64,000 nt of DNA from Protea cynaroides (Eukaryota > Streptophyta > Magnoliopsida > Proteales > Proteaceae), in contig CM053267.1 in NCBI GenBank assembly GCA_028583415.1, positions 44,194,834 to 44,258,833 of the forward strand, in the 5' to 3' direction. The translations under genes were made by a program, and so were the position numbers. The notes under the pieces were generated by a model that saw only the letters and a program-made list of their open reading frames with translations, was not told the origin of the DNA and ran no database searches. This document shows positions 24,722-34,689 of this stretch, one piece after another. Position 1 is the first letter of the stretch. Each line of letters opens with the position of its first letter.

Positions 24722-24856
24722 GTTGATGATGCAGGTACTACAGTCGAAGATTATATGAGTGCTCCGGTGTACGCGCGTGTTGCTGCAATGGAAGCCGAAG
24801 ACTTAGTGGATACGCATGACTCTTCATGCGAGTGCAACTCATGCGTATTCGATTAG
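24722..24856 (+). CDS. 44-codon conserved frame in the 5' LTR of A
   Basis: The frame VDDAGTTVEDYMSAP...HDSSCECNSCVFD ends with TAG at 24854, directly preceded by TTTTTAG (a possible 3' splice site). The partner in the 3' LTR of A (39840-39974) keeps the frame with few changes. Copies in the D and B LTRs differ mostly at third codon positions in the tail (for example TCA/TCG, TGC/TGT) while keeping the residues, as coding sequence does. No start codon is shared by all families at the frame's beginning, so it could be a last exon of a spliced LTR transcript or a leader ORF. It has no known function. Confidence 0.55.
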   Translation, partial: VDDAGTTVEDYMSAPVYARVAAMEAEDLVDTHDSSCECNSCVFD

Positions 24857-25135
24857 ATTTTTGTTTGAATTATTAAAGGAATGTAATTGATACTTTATTT
24901 ATTTATGTCTCAAGTTGATACAACAATAACTTGATATTTTATTATGGTTATCACAGTTAGATTCTCGGTTCATTTACTATAAGACTTCCACTATTGTGTA
25001 TTTATTCTGATTATGGTTGTGGATGTGTGTGATTTTATTTTTAATGGACACAGCCTATTAAAGATCCTGGTTGAACCGTTGGTTTATTAGCGGTTCATCA
25101 CACCGTTCTGAATGGTGCATAATTGGGGTGTGACA

Positions 25136-25803
25136 ACTTGGTATCAGAGCATCTCAGGCCCTGTCTGTGAAACCCGTATACTTCCACAAAAGGTCATGAA
25201 CTGAGATAGGATAAAAATTTAAAAGATGTAATAATAACACACTATAAGCATCTGTGTTGTTTGAGACAAAACTGAAAGAGAATAATGCATCTATTAAATG
25301 AGAAACAAATTTTTATATACAACCAAAGGAAGAACAAACATTTATATATATATGATTAAAGCAGAGTACAGTCCACAGTCCGGACAGTTACTCTGAAGTA
25401 CAAAAAGAAAGATGAAAGAAATATATCAAGAAGCTAGAGGTGATGGGGGAGGCGGTGCCTTACGATCTCTATCATAGTCCTCAGCGTAGACTCTAGTCAA
25501 CCAAGCTATCTGAGTCTGGGTCGTCTGGAGACTAGCCGTGAGGGCAGCCACACGCTGGTCGGCCACGCGCTGAGCATCCATAAGCTCTCCCACCCGCTGA
25601 TCGGATAAGCGCTAAGCCTCTAGAAGCTCACCCATCCTCAAGTCAGACATGAGCCTCTCATATCTCGTACAATATCCCCATCATGTCATCAGAAAGAGCA
25701 AACGAATGACCAACTGCATACAAAGGACCAGTTGAAGAAGACGGACCAGCTCCAGTAGCACGAGTAGGTGATAGAGGAGGCAATCCCACTATCAGATTAA
25801 TTA
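25136..25803 (+). other. Leader of A between primer site and gag
   Basis: It starts with the primer-binding site (acttggtatcagagc from 25136). The rest has no sense-strand coding frame. About 25426-25800 carries the antisense frame described separately. Confidence 0.7.
25426..25681 (-). pseudogene. Antisense coiled-coil-like frame in the leader of A
   Basis: Read on the minus strand towards the 5' LTR, an 85-codon frame ends at TGA (25428-25426). It contains RYERLMSDLRMGELLEA, a TAG, then RLSDQRVGELMDAQRVADQR and RVYAEDYDRDRKAPPPPSP. The repeating hydrophobic/charged pattern suggests an amphipathic helix or coiled coil. A further open piece in another frame (about 25800-25680, with SPTRATGAGPSSSTGPLYAV) looks like its N-terminal part cut off by an indel. 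Antisense extra frames are known in some plant gypsy elements (for example Grande and Retand), but at a different place. No function can be assigned. Confidence 0.4.
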
Positions 25804-27081
25804 ATGGCGGGACGTAGAGTAACCAGACAGAGTCGTAACTCTATTCCACCACCACCACCTGTGGGGGAGGATAGCCAGAAACACCCGGAAACACAGGGGA
25901 AATCGAACACTACACCGTCCGTCATGAATGGGTAGACAAATCCTACAAATCTGCCAGCTCCACCTACAGACTTGGTCACAGTCGTAATGAACTTGGCCCA
26001 ACAGCTGCAGCAAATGCAACAGGCACAAGCTACTATACAAGCTGTCATAGGCATAACTCCTCTAGCTGCACAGACACCTCCAATGCCAGCAAGACAGGCA
26101 AGCACAACACCAGGGGGAAGTAACACAGTACCCCACGCACCTCAGACTCCCATCATGCAGGCTCCAGTACAAAATCCAGAGATAGCTCAAGGTGGATATC
26201 AATACCAACCACCTATGTATGGAGCGTATGCCCCGCAGCAACTAGACCACTACAAACTGGTGGAGCGTTTTCTGAAACTGAAGCCCAGAGAATTTAATGG
26301 CAAGCCAGCAGATCCTTTATGGCCGGCACACTGGGTTGACGAAATGGAAAGAAATTTTATGATGATGACTCTAAATGAAGAAGAAAAAGTGTTGTGTGCC
26401 ACCTTTATGCTGAAAGGAGATGCACACCATTGGTGGAGGTCTACCAGGACTTATTTATTAACAAAGCACGCCCAACTGACTTGGGATAATTATAAGCAGG
26501 CGTTCTTTGAGAAGTACTTTCCAAGAAGTTTCAGAGATTCTATGGAAAGAGAGTTCCTGAGTTTATATCAGGGGCAGATGACCGTGGATGCATATCAACA
26601 GCGTTATGAAGAGTTGTTCTTCTTTGCACCCACCAGTATGCAGGAGGAAAACACCAAGACCCGAAGGTTCGTCATGGGACTTAAGGGAAGCATCCACGAG
26701 CATGTTCTGGGACATGAAAATAAAATCTATAATGAAGTGGCACAAATTGCTCGAGTTATAGAATCGAGCCAGAAGGAGAGTTATTTCATGCAAAACAGAT
26801 GTATAAAAAGGCCAGCTGAAAATTCTTATAATGGAGGGAATAACAAGACATTCAAACCCTTCCGTGCTCAAGGCTTTACTGCTGCAACCAAGACTACTCC
26901 CGTAGCTCAACAGCAACAAAAGCCAATTACTGAAGGGATAAAATGTTTTAACTGCAACCAAGTGGGATATATAGCAAGGGAATGTCCTAAGCCCAAGAAA
27001 CAGCTACATCAAGGACGAGTTTACGCGGTTACATCTGAGGATGCTGTCGCATCGCCTGATGTGGTCACAAGTATGATTTAA
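25804..27081 (+). pseudogene. gag of element A
   Basis: Starts MAGRRVTRQSRNSIPPPPP. A TAG at 25930 breaks the frame (probably CAG to TAG), after which it is open to TAA at 27079. The capsid-like retrotransposon gag domain is recognisable at HWVDEMERNFMMMTLNEEEK, FMLKGDAHHWWRSTR and AFFEKYFPRSFRDSMEREF. A zinc knuckle CFNCNQVGYIAREC stands near the end. Its expected His is Tyr (CAT to TAT), so this copy would not coordinate zinc normally. The Gln-rich N-terminal stretch (QQLQQMQQAQA) is typical of chromovirus gag. The frame stops 9 nt into the intron-like spacer that separates it from protease. Confidence 0.85.
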
Positions 27082-27142
27082 ATTTTTTAGTTAGTTGTAT
27101 TACATTGTATGAGCTTGTAGACTAAACAAAAACAAATCACAG
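27071..27142 (+). other. 72-nt GT-AG intron-like spacer between gag and protease
   Basis: GTATGATTTAAATTTTTTAG ... AAATCACAG. It begins with a good plant donor (GTATGA), is AT-rich like a plant intron, has a branch-like ACTAAAC about 20 nt before the acceptor, and contains stops in the gag frame. Removing it joins the last gag codons to the protease frame without a shift. Unspliced RNA would end gag nine bases inside. Confidence 0.5.
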
Positions 27143-30100
27143 GTATCGTACCTATTATTGGCATTCCCGCTAAAGTACTCTTTGATTCAGGAGCTACTCA
27201 TTCCTTTATATCTGTGACATTTGAAAAGAAGTTAAATCTACCCCTTAAATCCTTAGACTGTAAACTACTTGTACGATCACCTATGAGATTAGAAGTGGAG
27301 TTAAAAAAAGGTTATGGACCATGTCTAGTTCTTATTGATGAAAAGACCTTCGATGCAACCTTGATCCAACTTGAGATGACAGACTTTGACGTCATCTTGG
27401 GAATGGACTGGTTAGTTCGGCATTCTGCAAATCTATTGTGTGCCGAAAAGAAGCTGACATTTAAAGACAAGGAAGGAGTAGAGTTTAGTTTTTCGGGAAC
27501 CAAACTTCTCCGTAAACGAAAGCTCATACTTTCTGCGCTAAAGGCTAAGAAGTGCCTTGAGAAAGGAGCAGTCGGGTATTTAGTATCTGTGGTCGACCTT
27601 ACCAAAGAAGCACCACGGATGGAGGATATTGATGTCGTGCGTGACTTTCCAGACGTATTTCCTGAAGAACTACCATGATTACCATCCGACCGAGCCACAG
27701 AGTTTGTTATAGATCTTATACCTGGAGCCGCACCAGTATCGAAAGCACCTTATCGAATGGCTCCTATCAAACTGAAGGAATTGAAAGTACAACTACAAGA
27801 ACTGCTGGACAAGGGTTACATTCGCCCTAGCATATCACCATGGGGAGCGCCAGTATTATTCGTGAAGAAGAAGGATGGTAGCGTTCGATTGTGTATAGAC
27901 TATCGAGAACTGAATAAACTGACAATCAAGAATCGGTATCCATTGCCTCGGATCGATGACCTATTCGATCAGTTGCAAGGTGCCAAAGTGTTCTCCAAGA
28001 TCGATCTTCGGTCAGGCTACAATCAGCTGAAGATTAAGGACGGTGATATTCCCAAGATAGCATTCAGGACTAGATATGGACATTATGAATTCTTGGTTAT
28101 GTTTTTTGGATTGACAAACGCAACAACAACTTTTATGGAACTTATGAACCAGGTTTTCCACGACATGTTGGATACGTCGGTTATTGTATTCATCGATGAT
28201 ATATTGGTCTACTCCAAAGACGAGGAAACTCATATTAAGAATCTAAACGCCGCTCTGCAGCGACTACGGAAGGAGAAGCTCCACGCTAAATTTACAAAGT
28301 GTGAGTTTTGGCTAAAGGAAGTCGCATTTCTAGGCCATGTAGTATCCGCTGAAGGAATTAAAATGGATCCCAGCAAAATTGAGGTTATTGTAAAGTGGGA
28401 AGCACCGAAGAGCGTTGTAGAAATTAGAAGTTTCTTGGGTCTAGTTGGGTATTATCAACGATTTGTGGAAGACTATTCCCGAATTACCGTACCTCTTACC
28501 AGTTTGACTAAGAAGGGCGAGAAGTTTGTTTGGACGGATAAATGTGAGAAGAGTTTGCAAACCTTGAAGGCTAGATTGATATCAGCTCCAATCTTGACCA
28601 TCTCGATTCCAGGACAACCATCTATGTTATACACCGATGCGTCAGGACTGAGATTAGGATGTGTACTTATGCAAGGAGAACAAATAATTGCTTATGCCTC
28701 AAGACAACTGAAGATACATGAGAAGAACTATCCCACTCATGATTTGGAACTAGCGACAGTAGTACATGCTGTCAAAATATGGATACATTATCTGTATGGG
28801 GAGAAGTTTCAGATTAAATCAGACCATAAAAGTCTTACTTATCTATTTAATCAGAAGGAGCTGAATATGAGACAAAGAAGATGGCTGGAACTATTGAAAG
28901 ACTATGACTGTGATATCCAGTATCATCCGGGGAAAGCTAATGTAGTAGCCGATGCGTTGAGTAGAAAGGCAATGATAAAATCTCAGGGGGAGGTTAGCAC
29001 AACTGCCACAATGTGTACTACCAGAAAAGTATTCAAGCACAGTAATGAGCAGTTTGTGATAGATGCACCAGATGGATCAGCCAACCAAGGGTTTATTCAT
29101 TGGTTTTCAAACATGTTCGCCGCTTTGAAGATTATACCAGATATAATTGATGAAGTAAAGACAGCTATCAAATCAGACCCTTACCTAAGAACGGTACAAG
29201 AGGACATCGAAAAAGGTAGGACTAACCCTGAGTTCACCTTTGACGAAGAAAAGGTACTGAAGTACAAAGGAAGAATATGTGTACCCGAAAAAGAAAGCTT
29301 GGACATTAGACACCGATTGATGAAAGAAGTCCATACCACCATCTATTCGATACATCTTGGAAGTACAAAAATGTATCATGACCTAAAGAAATTATATTGG
29401 TGGAGAGGAATGAAAGCAGATGTAGCTAAGTTCGTGTCTCAATGCCTAAATTGTCAGAAAGTAAAGGTTGAACGACAAAGATCGGCAGGACTGTTATAGC
29501 CGTTACCGGAACCAGCATGGAAATGGGAATGCATCAGTATGGACTTCGTCAGAGGATTATCATTGACTCCTCGAGTAGTTGACGCAGTTTGGGTGATTGT
29601 AGACCGCATGACTAAAACAACTCGCTTTATACCTATACGACCTCAGTATACACTAGAGAGGTTAACTAAGTTGTATGTGGATAACATTGTGCGATTACAC
29701 GGTGTACTTGAAAGCATTGTGTCCGATAGAGATCCACGATTTACTTCAAAGTTTTGGAAAGGATTGCAAAAGGCTATGGGTACAACATTGAAGTTTAGTA
29801 CCGCATTCCATCCGTAGACAGACGGATAGTCAGAGCGTACAATTCAGATTCTAGAAGATATGCTTCGAGCATGTGTAATTGATTTTAAAGGTCATGGGAT
29901 GAAAAGTTACCACTGATTGAGTTCGTTTATAATAATAGCTATCAGGCTACTATACAGATGTCACCCTATGAAGCACTGTATGGCAGAAAGTGTCGAACTC
30001 CTTTGTTTTGGAATGAAGTTGGAGAACGTAGTATTGTTGGACCAGAATTTGTTGAAGAGACTTGTCGAGTGGTCGACATTATCAAAGAAAGAGTGAGAAC

Positions 30101-30632
30101 AGCTCAAAATCGTCAGAAGCAATATACAGATACTCGACGTCGAGACCTTGAATTCGTTGTGGGTGATAAAGTATTCTTAAAAGTATCGCCTATGCGAGGA
30201 TTGAAATGGTTCGGACAGAAAGGGAAATTAAGTCCAAGATATGTCGGGCCATATGAGATTCTAACTAAGCATGGAAAAGTGGCGTACCAGTTAGCACTAC
30301 CACCATCTATGTCAAGTGTGCATGACGTATTTCATATTTCCTTATTGAAGAAGTATGTCAAGGATCCGACGCACGTGTTGACAATGGACTTACCTGATTT
30401 GACTGAAGATTTGACATTTGAAGTAGCACCAACTGAAATCACTAGTCGAAAGGTTCAACGACTACGCAACCGGGATATCTATTATGTTAAGGTCACCTGG
30501 AGAAGTAGAGATATGGAAGAAATCACATGGGAAGAAGAGAATGCTATGCGAAAGCCCTATCCTCATTTATTTGACTCGGAAGGTATGTACAATTTCGATG
30601 ACGAAATTTTTATAAGTAGGGGGGAGTTGTAA
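27143..30632 (+). pseudogene. pol of element A: protease, RT, RNase H, integrase, chromodomain-like tail
   Basis: Protease: LFDSGATHSFI (about 27178-27210). Reverse transcriptase: PWGAPVLFVKKKDGSVRLCI, the active-site FIDDILVYS (about 28190) and FLGHVVSAEGI. RNase H: LYTDASG (about 28630) and the DALSRK end. Integrase: zinc-binding HH...CLNC before 29460, then a core with MDFVRGL and VSDRDPRFTSKFW. The tail LRNRDIYYVKVTWRSRDMEE (to about 30540) resembles the chromodomain of chromoviruses. Breaks: TGA at 27676, TAG at 29497, TAG at 29815 and 29827, and a one-base loss near 29893. The final stop TAA overlaps the first bases of the 3' LTR (GAGTTGTAAG), the same as in D. Confidence 0.88.
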
Positions 30633-32353
30633 GACCCGTATCAAACTAATCCGGTCTTACCACCTTGAACCAGGTCTACCCATCATGGTCGAGCCAAATG
30701 GATCAAGTGCGTGAGGGAGATCACGATCCCAGGTAGTAAACTGACCCAAAAACACTAAAATAAGGGGGAGGGTCGCATACCCAGCAAGGTAGGGTCGGAC
30801 CCCCCCAGTATAAAAGTCAGACCCTGAGTTTTTAACCGGGGATCGAACATTTTAGAACCAGGGGTCGACGGGATCTCCGACCCCCTCATTGACCCCTAGT
30901 CTGCCGACATAAACCGTGAATTAGGAACTTTCTAAATTTCAATGAGATTCCTTCCTAATCTCAATGAGACTTATTTTGGGAGTTTCTACTCTATAAATAG
31001 GACATCCCTAAGCCTCTTTCACTCCTTCTAGAACCCTAATTGGATTGAGAGAAAGAGAAGAGAAAGAGAAGAGAAGGAAAGTGAAGAAGAAGATCAAAAA
31101 GAAGGCTTCAGAGAAACCAGCCTAATTCTCAGGTATGGATACTATCTCCATGTAGTTCTAAAGACCTTAGAGTAGATAGTTAAGAGGCAATGATCTAGGA
31201 GAAACCCAAATCATCCATCCATGGTTAGGTTTTCATGGAAAATCATGGGGGAGATCATAAAAACCATGTAGGTGAATAAACTATGGTTCTAAGCCATAGA
31301 ACATGTATGTAATGGATTGTAGAAGCAAGCCATAGGACCCAAACACGAAGGAATGGACTGTAGGATGAAAATTCGACTAAACCCACGGGGGGTCGATGAC
31401 TAATCGACCCTACCAGACCCTAACAATCGACCCCCAGTGTTCGGGAAGTCCAAAATCTGGCTGGTAGCACCCAGGGTCGATGGAACCTCCGACCCAGGCA
31501 TCGACCCCCAGTTAACAACATGCTTTTTAAAATCAGAATTAATTCAAATTAAATTCTATTGACTTGATTAGGTCTTCTAGTGATATACTATTGATATTTA
31601 GTTGATTCTTGAAGTTTGAAAGAGGATCTACGATCAAGAAAAGGTGAGGGAACAAGACCTAAACTAATTGGTTAATAATAAACTATTTTTATTTCTTGAG
31701 TCTGATGCCATGACTGATTCTATGCGTGTATGCTTGTATGTGCATTCAACATATTATCCAATATTTCTATTATTACTGTTCATGCATATTTAAATTTATT
31801 GTTTATAACATGATGATGATGATGATGATGATAGAAATAGGCATGTGAATGTATTTGTGTGGTTAGTGTGCTTGACGTGAGCGAGTATCAGGGGGGGTGT
31901 CATAGGCCGGGCCTCAGCACTTTAGTTCTATCTCTAACTCAAATCTTGTCCACTGACATCGTCGTATCGCCAATACCTTAGCAGAGCTATTACGTCGTAG
32001 TATATGAGGGGAGGTGGTCTCGGACCGTATGGTCTCTAACTCTGTCGGGGGGCCTTAGTCCTATCTCTATGGACGTATTGAGGGATGCTGGGGTGGGCCT
32101 TGGATACACGGATTGGCATTAGGATTGGTTAGTTGCGAGCCTAGTTTGTGAGCCCTCACCAGCAGGGGCTTACGTGTTAGTATGGGCAACCGGTACAACA
32201 ATAAATGTAATATTTGCATGTACATTGTCCATGGTGGGTGCATGTGGGATGACAATAAACGTTACCTTTGGGCGGCTTCACACACTCATGTATAGAGGTG
32301 AGACGTCAATAAACGTAACCTTTGGCCACCAATCCTGTCTCTAGCACATTGCA

Positions 32354-34419
32354 TGTAAGATCCGTGTCAATCTAACCCGGTCTTACCACCTTGAACCAGG
32401 TTTACCCATCATGGTCGAGTCAAGTGGACCAAGGGCGTGATGGAGATCGAGATCCCAGGTATAAAATCGACCCAAAAACACTTAATTTTAGGGAAGGGTC
32501 GCATACCTAGCCAAGTAGGGTCGGACCTCCCAAAACAGAATGTCAGACCCTCAGATTTGAAGGGAGGATCGGACAGCTTAAGACCCTAGGGTCGACGGGA
32601 TCATCGACCCTCGGTTTCTGCCGAATATAGAAATTAGGAAATTTCTATATTTTTCGATTGGATTCTTTCCTAATCTCAAAGGGACTTAATTTAGGATGTT
32701 CCTCCTCTATTTAAAGGACGTCCCTAAGCCACTTTCACTCCTTTCACAACCCTAATTGAATTGAGAGAAAGAGAGAAGAAGGAAAAGAGGAAGAAAGGAG
32801 ACAAGGAGGAAGACTTAGCAAAAAGGAGAGGCAATTCCAGAGAAAAGTAATCTTCTCAGGTACGGGATACTAATCCCATGAGTTTCTACAGACCTTGGGT
32901 TAGTTATGGTTGAGTGTAGGATTTCGGAGAAACCCAAACCATCCATCCATGGTTAGGTTTTCATGGAAAACCATAAGATGATGCACGAAAACTGTTTAGA
33001 TGGATTATACATAGTTCTAGACCATGGAATGACTGTTGAATGAATGTAGGAAGTAAGCCATAGGACCCCAAACACGAAGAATGGATTTAAAAGTGGAAAT
33101 TGGATCAGAGTGCACCAAGAGTCGCACCGAGGGTCGATAGACCATCCGACCCTAGGTGTTTCTGACCATCGACCCTCATCATTCGGGAAGTTCAGAATGG
33201 AGGGAGGGTCGATAGACCCATCGACCCTAGCATCGACCCTCAGTTGACAGAATGGTTTTAAATTCCGAATTAATTCTAATTAAATTCTATCGACTTTGTT
33301 AGGTTTGCTAGAAATATAATAATGTTATAACGGTGATTCTAAAGCTTGGAAAATATCTTTTAGCAAGCTAAGGTGAGGAACCTTAATCCCAAACTAAATT
33401 GGTTAATAATAAACTGTTTTCTATTTCTTGAGTCCTATGCCATGTTTGATTCTATGCGAATATGTTGTAATGTGCATACAACATGTCATCCAATGTTTCT
33501 ATTACTTGTTCATGCATATTTACTTTATTGTTTATGGGGAGGTGGTCTTGGTCCTTGTAGTCTCTGACTCTACCGGGGGGCCTTAGCTCTATCTCTATGG
33601 ATGTTCTGAGGGATGCTGGGGTGAGGCCTTGGATACACTATTTGGCATTAGGATTGGTTAGTAGCGAGCCCAGTTTGCAAGCCCTCGCTAACAGGGGCTT
33701 ACGTGTTGGTATAGCATTATATAGCAATAAACGTTAACCTTTGTTGTATAATGTTATGGTAGGGTGGATGGGGACGACGATAAACGTTAACCTTCGGGCG
33801 GGCTTCCACACCCTGTGTATAGAGGCGGTGTCAATAAACGTTAACCTTTGACCACCCAACCTTTCTATTGCACATTGCAAACTATAAACCAGACCAAAGA
33901 CATAAATTGACTTTTTGCATGCATACGTATTGTTGCATTGTTTTGGCTACTCACTGAGCCGTGTTGTGTGCTCACCCCTTGACGTCGAATATTTTTAGTT
34001 GATGATGCAGGTTATACAAGTCGAAGATTATATGAACGCGTCTACATACGGGAATGTAGCAGCCATGGACGCTGGAGCTGAAGATGATACACACGACTCC
34101 TCTTGCGAGTGCAACTCGTGTGTATTCGATTAGATATTTTATAGATTTCTTTATTGGATTTAGAAGACATGTATTTGGTACTTAAATATTTATGTCTCAG
34201 TTAAACACAGAATAATTTGCTATTATTTATGGATATCATTTTAGTTATCAGTTCATTTATTTATGAGATTTCCGCTATTGTGTATTACTCTGATTATGAT
34301 TGTGGGTGTGTGTAAAGTTTGGATAACGCGGGGATGGTCTATCAGAGATCCTGGTTGAACCGTTGGTTATTTAGCGGTTCATCACACCATTCTGAACAGT
34401 GCAGAATTGGGGTGTGACA
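32354..34419 (+). repeat. 5' LTR of D
   Basis: 2066 bp. A TATA-like TATTTAAA lies at about 32708. CGACCCT clusters are on both sides of it (32515-32660 and 33115-33245). Three CAATAAACGTTAACCTTTG-type units lie at about 33723, 33780 and 33831. The 44-codon frame region is 33998-34133, one base too long. An internal deletion of about 240 bp lies at 33534. Confidence 0.88.
33998..34133 (+). pseudogene. 44-codon LTR frame, D 5' LTR copy (one-base insertion)
   Basis: Same frame as 24722-24856 with VEDYMNASTYGNVAAMD and HDSSCECNSCVFD. One extra A after ACA (ATACAAGTC against ATACAGTC in the 3' copy) shifts it. Confidence 0.5.
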
Positions 34420-34689
34420 ACTTGGTATCAGAGCTTCTCAGGCTTTGCCCGCCGAACTTACACGCATTCAAGACCATTGTGAACTGAGATAGGATAAATT
34501 AAAAGCTTTAATACAAACACACTGTAAGCACAATTCATAATTGAAACCGAATTAAAAAGAGAATAATGCATCTATTAAAGGAAAAACCAGTTATATACAA
34601 TGAGTAAAAGAAACAAAACGATTATACATCGCTTAAGCAGAGTACAGTCCATAACCCGGACAGTTACTCTGTAGTACAAGAAAAGTAAA

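Larger units (their letters stand above)
16195..25135 (+). repeat. 5' LTR of A, interrupted by B
   Basis: LTR sequence occupies 16195-17897 and 24589-25135. The TATA box TATAAATA is at 16536-16543. GTCGACC/CGACCC clusters lie on both sides of it (about 16340-16450 and 16935-17085). A (GAT)n tract lies around 17379. Three CAATAAACGT-type units lie at about 17760, 17815 and 17868. The 44-codon frame (24722-24856) is in the U5-like end, followed by the inverted words GAACCGTTGG and AGCGGTTCA before the TGTGACA end. Confidence 0.88.

Noticed and set aside
24341..24856. Long open frame of 171 codons across the right end of B
   Set aside because: It fuses LTR B sequence with LTR A sequence across the B insertion border. 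Only its last 44 codons are conserved in other LTRs.
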